Source: Phoma sp. XZ068 (lineage: Eukaryota; Ascomycota; Dothideomycetes; Pleosporales; Didymellaceae). Taken from it: a stretch of 64,000 nucleotides of DNA. The stretch covers positions 558,001 to 622,000 of the forward strand of contig RBKR01000020.1 of NCBI GenBank assembly GCA_004835665.1, read 5' to 3'. The notes under the pieces are model-generated. The model made no database searches. It was not told where the DNA came from and saw only the letters and a list, made by a program, of their open reading frames with translations. This document shows, piece by piece, positions 43,927 to 55,554 of this stretch. The translations under genes were made by a program, and so were the position numbers. Numbering within the stretch: the stretch's first letter is position 1; each line of letters opens with the position of its first letter.

Positions 43927-44626
43927 GTATTTGCGTGTATAGTAGGGCTGTAGCAGTATGTATAACAAAGTGTATACCTTGTGAGCATCAAGATGTCGTG
44001 CACCAGGCTAGCTAATTTCGAGACTGCATCTAGCCTTCCTTTTTCTAACTGTTGGCCTCGAATGCATGTGGGACGTGGTATTGTGTGCCTTGGATAGCTA
44101 CAGAAACGCCTTAGCCTTAGTCACCCATACCTTTGCTGGTTGCACCTAGTCGAGCTAGCCCTCAGAGGCGGACAATGTTGAAGTCAAACGAGGCTAGAGC
44201 CTCTCACGTTATGGGAGCTTGTCATGCTTCGCAAGTGGTTGTTGCTTTTTTAGTTAAACAAGGCTCGGCCTGGCAACTTGCCATTGACGACATTAGCTCT
44301 TCTCGCCTGCTTACAGGCTGCAATGTTATCACGAGCGCGGGGTTGCTGCAGCCTGACACCAATCATGCTTACAGCTTAGGGACACACACCCATGCTTCAG
44401 CCTCAGCCGTACTATAGCGCGCGTTGGCGCTCGAGGCCGTCGTTGCCTCGACTCTTCTCCGCTCACAGCTTGCAGTGTCTCCCAGCGAACCTCTTTGACT
44501 GCATTATCTCGCTGCTTTACGAGTTGTTTACTCGCTGCTTTGTCAATTTGTAACTTGTTTAGTTGCTACTTTGTCGGTTTGTCGGTTTGTCGGTTGTTTT
44601 CTCGCTATTTCGCCCAGTGAGCCAAG
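43927..44626. other. Intergenic: MSS51 3' flank and NLR promoter/leader
   Basis: No supported gene. The NLR leader is T-rich and carries the TTTGTCGG tandem repeat. Confidence 0.5.
44570..44593. repeat. Three tandem TTTGTCGG units in the NLR leader
   Basis: Three exact 8-bp copies end 33 bp before the NLR ATG. Imperfect relatives (CTTTGTC, TTTGTAAC) occur just upstream, so the array may have grown by slippage. Confidence 0.75.
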
Positions 44627-47600
44627 ATGGCTGCACAGTCATTTGCCATACCTCCTCATCGCGATGAAGAAGATGGATTGTGGCTCCTTTCGCTAGATGG
44701 CGGTGGGGTGCGAGGTTTGTCTACGCTATACATTCTCCGAAGCATCATGTATCGCTTGAACAACGAGAGGAAACAACGAGGCCTACACGCTGTCAAGCCT
44801 TGCGATGTGTTTGACCTTATTGGCGGTACCAGTACAGGAGGGTTCGCGCTCACAGTGTGGTTATTCGACATTGTCAACTAACTTTCGTAGCATCATTGCG
44901 ATCATGCTTGGTCGGCTTGAAATGGATGTGGATGAGTGCATTACCACATACCTGAGCCTCATCGAGACTCTTTTCAAGAAAAAGTCGTCTTTCTCAATTG
45001 GCATGCGAGGCAACTTGAAAGGGAAGTTCTCTTCAAATGCACTCGAAGATGCCGTCAACGAGGTCGTGCGCAACAAGGGCTACTCTGGCTCTGATCTCTT
45101 CAATGATGAGAGTCAGCGCAAATGCAAAGTGTAAGTAGCCACCCTCATGCCCGACTAATGTCCAGACGCGGTACGCATTCGGGTCTGACCGTGTATAGCC
45201 TGGTGTGTGCGAAAGCATTCGAAACCAACTTTACAACACGATTAAAGAGCTACACGCTTGGTCATGATCCCAACCCAAGCGTTCTTCCAACAATTACTCA
45301 AGCTGCCATGGCGACGTCAGCTGCAGTGTCATTCTTCGATCCCGTTTTCATTGGGGCTAGGAAATTTGTGGATGGAGGATTGGGTTCGAACAATCCAGTT
45401 GATGAGGTTGAAGAGGAAGCCTGCGAGATTTGGTGTCGCAGCTCAGGCATCAGTGAGCTCCAAGGAAAAACTAAATGCTTCATCTCCATAGGAACTGGAC
45501 ATCCTGGCAACAAACCAGTAAATGACAAAGCCGTAGACTTTGTTCTTAAAACTCTCAGGGACATGGCAACCGAAACGGAAACTACTGCAAGGAAGTTTGA
45601 ACACAAATGGAGGGTACAACTCAAGGGCGACGTGTATTTTCGCTTTAACGTCGAACACGGACTCGGCGATGTAGGTTTGGAGGAATACCAGAAAGCGGGA
45701 ATCATCGATGCTACAACAGATGCGTACCTCAAGACAAGGACCGTGCAGGATATGATGGATAGTTGCACGGCAGCCCTCGTCAAAAAGCAATGTGTGTACG
45801 AGACAGATTTTACCTGAGTTATATAAAGGCTAATGAATGATATATTGAAGCCGTTCCCCAGAGCCAAAGTCCCATCGCCGCAGACAATCACCTACTTGAA
45901 CTTTATCATCCTTCGCGTTATATACGCATCTCGACGGAGTGGGCCCTGACCCATGGTATACGCCATTCCTATTGCAATTCCCCCAAGGCATCGCTGAAGT
46001 GTTGAATAGGACACTTGTGCAATGACATCTTCTCTCGAATATCGGGGTATGAACCGGACAGAGTATTCACATCCATCACCTGGAGGAAGTGCAAAGGCAC
46101 CACAACCTGGTTTCTGAAGAAGCTCGATGGTCGCTGCCCAAAGTGGAGGGAGGACTCCACTGTTTGTATCTGGCTCTCGGGCAAAAGTGAGTCAACTTAC
46201 TCCGTTTGTGCTACCGATGAGGCTAATTCATCATAAAGTCGGTTCAGGAAAGACTTTCATTATGTACGTACATCCTCATCTATTTTCCCACTGCGAATAA
46301 AGGCTGACAAGCACAGGACAACGGTCATCGAGACCTTACTACCAACTCATTTTGTCGGGCACTTCTTCTTTCGTCCGTCTGAAAGCGATGCAATGCTTGC
46401 CATCGATCTCTTTAAATCTCTAGTATGCCAGATCATCGCGTACTTGGATTGCCTGAGACTTTCGTACCCACGGTCTGCCAAATCATCCCTGACACGCTTT
46501 TTTGGCCCAGAATCACGGCCACCCTCATTCGAAGAGGTGTATAGAGAATGCTTCCTGCCGCTTCATCAATACGTGGTGAGACACCGTATCTTAGTCTTCT
46601 ATGTCATCGACGGCCTGCACGAGTGCAACGAGGTCGAGATCCAGTTGATCCTTGATTCCTTGCATGCTCTGCTTGAGAGCGGCGGAACTAAAGTGCTCCT
46701 GTCTGGTCGTGATGACCCAAATGTTGCCGATCACATACCGGAGACACTCAAGATCTCGGTTGTTGAGGAAGATACAAGGGACGACATCCGCTTGTTTGTA
46801 GATTGGAAGATAATGCAAAAGAGACAGAGACCTCTGACACGCGATGTCGATCTTCTACGGGACATAGTCGCTGCTTTGAATGACAAAGCGCACTTGATGT
46901 AAGTATAAAGCTATCTGTTGGGCGCCTGTCATCTAACAGTCACGGACCAGGTTCCTATGGGTCAGCTTACAGATAGACTGTCTATGGCAGTGCAGGACCG
47001 ATGCTGAAATACGTACGACGATCGAAAACCTACCACCTGATCTCGATTCGCTTTACGCTAGTTGCCTGAAAAAGTTGACAAAGCCATATGGTCTTCAAAT
47101 ACTTCGTTACACCTTCGCAGCGATCGAACCTTTCCGGGTCGAAGAACTTGGCGAAGCCCTCGCAATCAATCCAGATAGTGGCAGACTTCATGAAAGCAAC
47201 ACAGTCCAAGGGCACGTCATCGTTGAGGCATGTGCAAATCTAGTGCATGTTGATGTGAATGAGAAGGTTGTTCTCGTACATCATTCGCTGCTTCGATTCC
47301 TAACTTCGTCATCCAAAGGTCCGGAATGGCAGCTGAAAAACGAGCAGTCACAGCTGGGAACACTATGTTTAAAATACTTGACTGGCCCAGACTTCATCCT
47401 TGCAATTGATAATCGATCCTCTCGAAGAGAACAACATATCAGTCTACCATTCAGCGCTACTTCGCTCATAAGCCAAATTCTACCAAACTTACCTATACGG
47501 TCAAAAACCCCTTCCAAACCAGCTCACCAAGCTAAACTTAAGCTGCAATTTCAACAGACGAACGACCAACACGCGTCCAAAGTGTCGAAGGTATTCAGAT

Positions 47601-49573
47601 ACGCTCGGCGTAGCTGGCTCCCACTAACCCAATACTTATTGGACACCTCAGATTATTGGGACGCCTTTGTACAACTAGCATTGCAGCCCAGTCCTAGTTT
47701 CAACCTCCATCCATGGAGGTGTCTTGATCTGTCAGTTCAAGCGCATTATAGTAAGCTGCTGGGTTGGGCTATTGCGCACAGCCACGCACCTTTACTTTAC
47801 GCACTTGAAAGTGCAAAAACACCGAAGCCCAACAAGGAAATATTTGATCTCCCCCTTTATGAATATGGTGGGGTCCTTCCCTTACACTTAGCCGCTCGTA
47901 TACGGTCTGATGGACTTCTCCGAGGCGAATTCGGTTCACCTTACCTAGGATTCGAACGGCTATCTGATGATGTGTTCCTTGTCGCCGAGCGCCTCTGTTT
48001 GCACACAAAGACAGACAGCAAAAACCGTACTGTACTTCATCATGCGGCAAGAACTGAAAATCCATGGCTAGTGGACCGGATCATCCACTGGGGCGACATT
48101 AAGCTTGAGAGCAAAGATGCAGAAGGCCGAACAGCACTCGCGGTGGCGGCGATGAAGGGAAATGTCGAGAATCTAAGGGTCCTCACCATGAGGGGTGCGG
48201 CTTGTGATACAACCTACAGTGTCAAAGGTGATGCTCGCATGGTGCGGCCTTTGATGGGTGCCGTACGGTCGGGATCCGCCGCCTGTGTCCGCATGCTACT
48301 CGCCCTGGTCTGGATATCGAAACGAAACGATGCGGTCGATTCATTAAAAAGAAGCGCGTTACATTACGCCGCTCAGTATCCCTCAAAAGATTCGGGAGAC
48401 ATCACGAAGATGCTATTAGGAGCCGGATCAAATATCAGCCATCGAGACCAAGAAGGAAGAACTCCGCTTGAGGTTGCCTGTCGATCGGGGAATGTTGCAT
48501 CTGCAAAAGTTCTGTTGGTAGAGCTTCAGATAGCGGAAGTTGAAATGTATCGTGGTCCACCAGATTGGTTCTGGACTTATCTGGAGAGAAGAGATATTGA
48601 CACCACCAGTGCCTTCATATCCGCGGCAAGACGATTTGGATTTCGGCACCCGCTGCTAAGCATTGACTCCTGCGTAAATTTAGAGACGCGCGCAAGTTAC
48701 GGTCCTGAGCTGTCTTCCTTTCTCCAATGGCTTCAAGATTCGGGTATGGATCTCAACACCAGGGATGAATCGGGAAATACTCCGCTCATATGGGCTGTAA
48801 GAGCTGGTTGCAGCTCTCTTGTAGAAACATTGTGCCTGCTACCGAATGTCGACAAGACCTTCCAGAATCTTGCAGGGAGTACAGCATTACATCATGCTCT
48901 TGAAGGCCACACTGGGACGCTGTCTGAGACTGTTGAGCTTAGGACCTTTCGAATCCTCAATGCTCTTCTCGTCCGGGAACATATTCCGGAATTTGACTTC
49001 GCCGACCGTCTAGGATTCACACCACTATCAATGATGCTTCATAGCAGTCAGACGGAGTCATTGCTAAAGATTCCGCATTGGCAATGCATGCTGACTCAGG
49101 AAAGAATGCAGGTTGCTATTGATGCACTTGATTGCCAGGCTCTTACCCGAGGTATGGACGATATGGAACTGGCACAATTGCTCATCACACTACAGTTGAA
49201 TGGCGGTCTTGTGCAGTCACGTATAGCCAGTACACTAGCTGTGCACATACATCTCACCGTGGCCCACTCGTTCCCGGGCGATGTCTCCTATTCGCCAACC
49301 AGGAGGATCCGAGATCTCGTCGAAATTGGACAAGGTCCTCTAGACCACAGACACTGGACCACAGGTCATCAAGTGCTCTCAAGCTCCGAACTATCTGACG
49401 ACTCTACCATCATATCCCCAGTACACTGTTCCTGTCCAAACCATAAATCGGAATACACCATATCGCATCGATCCCAACAAGACGGGCCTAAGGTTCTGAC
49501 CTGTCTCGAATTTCAAGGTCCACATAGGCATTCCTGGTTAACCGGGCGGAATCGGATCGTTGAGCTTGCTTAA
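44627..49573 (+). CDS. Patatin-NACHT-ankyrin STAND/NLR-like protein
   Basis: Predicted 1519 aa, eight exons: 44627-44841, 44891-45130, 45199-45791, 45851-45955, 46010-46186, 46239-46263, 46317-46898, 46951-49573; the summed length is a multiple of three. The patatin-like lipase domain (about residues 18-330) has the oxyanion motif DGGGVRG (24-30), nucleophile Ser69 in GTSTG and the catalytic Asp in DGG. The linker contains TTTWFL. NACHT: P-loop GKIGSGKT (about 442-449) and Walker B VIDGLHEC (about 548). After a helical region come ankyrin repeats (about 955-1350), such as TVLHHAAR, GRTALAVAAMKGNVE and GRTPLEVACRSGNVA, and a Cys/His-containing tail. An in-frame TGA at 45815-45817 is placed in intron 3; the NACHT exon has no in-frame ATG, which supports one fused gene. 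Fungal proteins of this layout are non-self sensors in which ligand binding to repeats activates the lipase. The alternative is two adjacent genes, or decay. Confidence 0.8.
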
Positions 49574-50615
49574 TATCAAGCGGGCGCGACCTGCCCTTCT
49601 CCGAATACAATCATCAAGTCAAAGGCAGACGTAAGCATCAAAAGGCTAGATTCCAATAACCTTGTTGAAGACACATTTCGAAGACAACATGAACGTCTGC
49701 ACCTTTGCGACTAGACATGGTAGCGTCAGGAAACATGGCCGAAGCAGCTCAAGTCTAGTTGCCTCATTGCGTATAGCTGAGGCCAAATGCGCTGGAGTTT
49801 GCTGCACCGGAAAGGCATTTAAATTCAGATGTCAGCTCAGAATAGTACCTACACATGGGTTCAGCCGCCACGAGTTCAATCACTTATATTGGACACAGCC
49901 GTGTAACATGTCTTCGGCGGAGCAAACATTCGTGTAGTCAAAGATCCGTTCGCAATTTAAGCGGCACTCCCAATGCAGCAGTGACATAGCAGTCTGTCTC
50001 ACGCCGCTGTGCATGAAACGAGGTTGAACGGCACGGAATCCCTGATTTCCGCGACAGCCCTACGTCCTTTGCGGCACTCCACGTTGCAGATCAGGATGTT
50101 GAGCAGACTAGTAGCCCTAAGGCCCACTGACGGCTCGATTGGGTCCGGGCAGAGATTCCCTGTGTTCTGGTGTTTGGGTCAAGTTCGAGTCAGTGAATCG
50201 GTGAAAGTCGGTCTGAATCATGAAGAGGAGAGGACTGAAAGAGGTCAATATTGACATGAGCCTGCGTTGAAAAGAGAAGAAATAGTCAGAAAAGCAGTAC
50301 ATGTCATTAGGGTATAATCTCTCAGCCAATCAATCCAATTCTTCAACTCACACACGCTCACATATACATCCCTCCTGCTCTTTCATGCTCTGCAATTACA
50401 AATGTTCGCCTCCGTTTTGCCTACGTGTTGCGCTTCTATCTAAGAACCTCTCAGTATTAGCCGATAGCATGTGCCAGACAGGCCATCGTTTTGTCCTTGA
50501 TCAGGTGCGGCCGTCGAGTGTCCATGCTTAGGGTTAAGGATGTGTCGTTGGCTCATGTTACTGATATTTTATTTCTCTTTCCATCTCTTAATGTGATGTG
50601 ATGAAGCATAAGCGT
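49574..50615. other. Intergenic between convergent genes
   Basis: 3' flanks of the NLR gene and the 7TM-RGS gene. A few short ORFs, no recognisable gene. Confidence 0.4.
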
Positions 50616-52399
50616 CTATGGGGACGAAGTCTTACTAGACATCTCGGCGTCGACGTATCTTGGCCATGTGTTGGTGAAGACGAGGTACTTAATACTCTCA
50701 TACGCGGCGTCGAAAATATCATCGGTGAATTCGCTAGGGATGATACTCGTAGTCGATGATGTAGATGAAGCGGTGACATCCGATTGAATACTAGCCGGCC
50801 GGCTCAGCGTCTCCTCCCAAGGACAGATGACGTTCTCGCGGAGGACAGGAGATGAGATGTCATCAGGCGTTGTGCTGCGCGGCATGTAGGGATCGTATTC
50901 CATGCCAGCAAAGAGGTTTTGCAGATCCTTGAAAACCTTGTACTCGATATTTATGGGCGTCTCCGCGGTGGTAGGGTTGATCAGGGTGAAGTAAATGAGA
51001 GAGGCTTCGTTGAACATTTGGCGGCGTTGGGCGGTCGACACGACTTTGAGTGAGGACCACTTTTTCCGCCAGTTTCGGACTTCGCGAAGGAAGATGGCAT
51101 TTTCGGCTGTAAACTCTTTCGTTGCGGCCCAGACGATGAGAGGCTCGATGTTCTGTTCGATGCTGAGCTCAAGGGCTTGCATGGAGGCTTTCGGCTTCAG
51201 GTCACGGAACAACTCTTGGGCTGATTTCTTCGATGTTGCTGAGATTGTTGATGTCAGTGATGCAGTCTCGGTTGCTGTTGACATAGATCGTTGGCGAGGC
51301 TTCGACTTGAAGGCGTCTGCGAGCGGAATCAGAATAAGAACCTGTTGGCACACGATGAGAGATGGTAGGAACCATCCAGCCGGCGCAAAGTAGTTCCTGA
51401 TCTGAACGACCTCAGGCATATTTGAGTATGTAAAAGCGATCCACAGCGGTGTGCCAGGTAGTCTAAAGATCAAATTAGTGTTTGCTTTGGCAGGACGTCA
51501 ACCTAACATACCCTGCAATAATGGCCAGCCGAGTCTGCCACGCCCATGAGTGAACATCCTGAATGTGGCGAATCTTCCAGAGAATCCACGGTCCAACCAT
51601 CGCTGTCCAGAAAAGCTGCACAAAGATAGATGGGATCCTGATTGATTCGTCAGTAAACGGACAGCACTAGGAGGTAGTATTTGTACGCACCATTCCAATC
51701 CTTTGCGACATTCCATAAACCCAGCCGCAACCCCGAAGAAGCCGTACGAGGCATGGAACCGACGAGAGCCAAAGTAAAGGATAATGGCGGGTACAAACTG
51801 TAGAAAATTAGCGTCTAGTTGTCAGGGAGAGCAAATGTAGTGCATTACCGTGATAATCAAACCCACAAGAGTGAGCACATAGACTTTCCATGCTGCACTA
51901 AGATTGATCCAGGCTCTACACAGCCCTGAAGGTGTGTATGACATCCGCTCCTTTCGAGCGCCGGCAAGGAAGTTGCGCGTCATCCGTGTTTGGCTCTCGT
52001 ACGCTGTAAGAACTCTGGCATTGCAGGCTTGGCCAGTTAGCACAAACATGAGGTTTCCACTGGGCAACTACTCTTACCTTGGAAGAAAGCCATTCCTAAC
52101 GGGAGGAAAAGGGACATGACCCAGAACTCTGCCGAGCACGGGTAGAGTCCGTTCCACGGGTACGCGAGCAGGACGAGTGTGAGGTAGACATGTAGCATCG
52201 ACACTGCAGCGAAGACGACCTTGATATTCCTGATTCGTATACAAAACGCTTCTCGTTGTCGGTAAAGAAGTGTGAGTTCAGATGCCAAGATGATAGTGTA
52301 TATTATGGCGATGACAACGTATGTGATACCCAGAGCGTCAGTGTTGCTTGCCTCGCCATTGAGTATTCGTGGGGCGAGAATGGGCGCCATATTGCCCAT
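50616..52399 (-). CDS. Seven-transmembrane protein with C-terminal RGS domain (GprK/RgsC-like)
   Basis: Predicted 526 aa in five exons on the minus strand: 52399-52078, 52027-51849, 51797-51691, 51637-51512, 51462-50616; introns 49-53 bp. Seven hydrophobic segments are visible, from ITYVVIAIIYTIILASELTL to FLPSLIVCQQVLILIPLADA. The cytosolic tail has a regulator-of-G-protein-signalling fold: SMQALELSIEQNIEPLIVW, ENAIFLREVRNWRKKW, then TPINIEYKVFKDL, and FDAAYESIKYLVFTNTWPRY. RGS domains accelerate GTP hydrolysis by G-alpha. A receptor-like membrane domain fused to RGS implies a receptor that turns off its own G protein. The first intron needs the AAG acceptor before CCTGCAATG to keep frame. 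The ligand is unknown. Confidence 0.9.
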
Positions 52400-55300
52400 G
52401 GTGCGATAGTTGTAACGGTGTTGGTGTACCCAAGCCTAGGAAAGTGGACGAGCTAGTCAATTGATGTGTTCGACCCCCTCGGGCTGTGACTGATGTTCCT
52501 GATGTCGATAATGGGAGTGGAGGTTTCCTCGGCAGATTCAAGCCACAGTCGATGGGCAATCAGGTGTGGGAGGATATGTCTATCAGGATCCACCTCTTTC
52601 TTAATACAATGAGAGTGTGGGGAAGGATGATAGAAGGAGTTGGAAACAGCTGGTTACCGGGAGAGTGGAACAGGTCAAGCAGATGTCACATAAGCGAAAG
52701 GAGAGGAGCACACCTGCCAGGGAGTGATTTAATTCCAGGACCTGATGAAGCAGGATGGAAACTTGCACATGGACTGGGGCCTCTGAGAAAGAGAGTAGGC
52801 AAGAATCAGATCAAGCGCAACCCAAGATGATTTGCGGCAAGGGAGGGTAAATAGCAAATCGGCAGCATCCGACCCCCCGTATCACCCATTTTTGGGAGGG
52901 GTGAACCCTGTGCAACGCGAAGGGAGCACTCAGCCCAGGGAGGGCGACGTGTGAACTGCAGCGCCATGGCGGAGAGCCGTGTCACAGGCGCCGCCACCGG
53001 TACACAGACTGCAACCTTGCGATACCCATAGCAGGCACGGTTATGCTGCTTAGATGGAGGGATGATCTGGTCGCCTCGAAACTTGACGGCCAGCAGGTAG
53101 TCATTGGAAGGATCGATGTAAGAGAGAAGTTGGGATGGAAGCTTGGGAAACTATGGTTGAAGTGGATGCGCGGACCGTTGAGTGGTCTGCGCCTTCCACT
53201 CAGACAACCCGAGTTTCCATCGGCGCGTCAGAGCAACATCACCGAACACGACACACCGCGTTAGGCTGCATACCAGGCGCTACCTCACCCAGATGGGAGC
53301 GCTTGCATCTTCTTCGCCGCATCCTCCCCCCAATGGCGTCGGGTCAGGATGCAGGTACGGCCCTCAGCTCTGCTGGCTTACTCGCTCTTCACCCGCCAGA
53401 CCATCGTGCGCCAGCGCGCACCCTCAGCCACCGTCTGAACGCTGCTTGGGTCCACCAGCGACCGGCACGCACATGCACTGCCGTCGTTTCAGTTCTGTGT
53501 AGGACCGTATCTTGCCGTCCGGCAGCGATCCTGCGTTCATGCAGCCTGTGCATCTCTCACTCTCAAGTTCGGCTGACGGGGAACGTTGCCTTGCGTTTCG
53601 CCCTGCTGTCACTTTTGAGAGGTTTCACGTCAAGTCTTCCAGAAGCTGGTTGCTTCGCCTCGTTCCTGTCGAGGAAGCATCAACGTGGATGTCAAAGCTT
53701 AACAGTGCGGATACTACGTCCGCTTTTAGCATCGTGCGCGGCTTTCAGACATTGACCAAGAATGCACTACGCCTCTTCCTTTCTATACGAGAAGACTCTG
53801 ATCCGGCGAGAACAGGTGATGCGGGGAATTGATGCGGTGAGACAACTTTCGATGTGGCTGTATCAGGCCAGTAGGGAGTTCGACACTTTCCAGCTGTGGC
53901 AGGTTGCATCACTTTCGCGATATCGAGGGTTTTCAACGGCCGTTCAGGAGGTCAGCAGTATGTCGTGGAGGTGAGGATGCCACCTTCTGGTCGAATCGGC
54001 AAACATCCGAGTGAGCAACTATCATCTCAATGAGACATCGTACAAGCCGCACACAAATATCGACGGCATTGGTAACCCATCGGGACATCTACTGCTTAGT
54101 CTGCTGTGATTGGGTCCAGCTCCTTACCCCTGTGTCGAGCATCTAGCGCGAAAGAACGTATTGCTGCCCTCAACACAGGCGACCAATAACTGTGCCAACA
54201 GCATCACCCTCAGCGAATGTTGATGGTAGGACACCCCGCTCTACATGTACCGAGCCGCAGTTCCGGGTTTCTGACCTTTGTGTGTGACGAACTTCACGAG
54301 TAGAGCAAGGTGACGCGGTGTAGCACTCTCACAATGACGCTACGGTCTACTCATAGTGTCATGCGATTTGTATTGGCATGAGAGATCGATCCGAGGCCGA
54401 GAGAATGGTCATTCGATCCTTCGGTACTAACCTCATAACAGGAGTCAAACCACAGCCACGGTACTGGACCTTGAGTTGATCATCCACGGTGGACAGCAGG
54501 GTACCATCTATCTTGACAGCTACCACACCATCATCAGACAAGCCCATGATCGGCCATCAAACTCGATATGGACGACTTTGCGATGCTCGGCCCTTTGTCA
54601 CGTTCTGTCAGATACTGTAACGCACACCCCGCCGTTGGTGCGACACGCGAAATGTATCACCCCCCCATCCACCCATCCAAGGCAGTCTAGGAACCTTGAC
54701 ACACGTTTGGATAACGGCAGCAACATATGCCGTGTATGGAGTCAAATGTCATGCCTCGCTCCTTCCACGCGCGTCATTCTCTCAAAGAGCATCCGGCTTT
54801 ACTACGGACCCACTCGATGCACCTGTCACATCTGGTGATAAGGAACAATAGGCCTGACAGCGTAGTCGCGACTGTTTGACTGTTTCGTAACACCAGTATA
54901 CTTGAGTTGAGGTGGGCTAGACTGCTAGCGAAATGCCGGCCTGAACTACCTTTTCAGGCCGAAAGATTCATGTATCGATGACCCGTTCCCTCATGCCATG
55001 CAATTGAGATCCATGATCCTTCTGACAGCTTGTGACAGATCTAATTGTCATCACTGTCGTTTGTAAACAATATGCACACTCATAGGCGACCTTCGGGCCC
55101 TGCTCACTCTGACACGAACCCATCACCATTCAAGTCCTTCACACCGCGTTGTGTGCGTGGCCGGTACCTTTTAACCTCTCAAATCAACTCTAGCAGCGAT
55201 GTTTACCACCTATCGTTTTCACCCTGCGTATTATAGCATTGATACCTGCCGTGTCACTCTTCTACCGCATTATGCGTAGGTAGACACGTTTTAGGCCTCC

Positions 55301-55554
55301 ATACCTTCGCATCCACAGTTTCGCGATAGTCGACCTCAATCGATGACACTATAGAAACAGTTGGGTTGAGCATATCATAGGCTTTCTACCTTGTTTGCAT
55401 TGAAATGGGTTGTATACTCGAAGTTTTACCAAACAATCTCCAGAGGCCGTAGTTCTAGTTCCATATGCAAGCTGTTCAAATTTCAAGCTTTGCCATTCCA
55501 GCAATCACAGAAAAAAAAATATTCGTAACACATCCTCCACCATCCCCATTTCCT
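52400..55554. other. Gene-poor stretch, about 3.2 kb
   Basis: No gene is supported. A 206-codon plus-strand ORF (53135-53755) has no domain, Cys/Ser-rich random-like composition and several equally long competitors. No transposase, reverse transcriptase, long terminal repeat, tRNA or 5S rRNA pattern was seen. An A-run at about 55508-55518 is close to the 3' end of the RBR gene. Confidence 0.4.

Noticed and set aside
45122..45817. Patatin ORF taken as a complete independent gene ending at TGA 45817
   Set aside because: The downstream NACHT exon lacks a start codon, and a phase-consistent intron removes the TGA, so a single fused gene is preferred. The two-gene reading remains possible.
52860..52925. 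Short inverted repeat around cacccatttttgggaggggtg
   Set aside because: Arms are short and imperfect with no associated gene, so it does not support a terminator or RNA gene.
53135..53755. 206-codon plus-strand ORF in the gene-poor stretch
   Set aside because: No domain or signal, composition looks random, and overlapping ORFs of similar quality exist in other frames.
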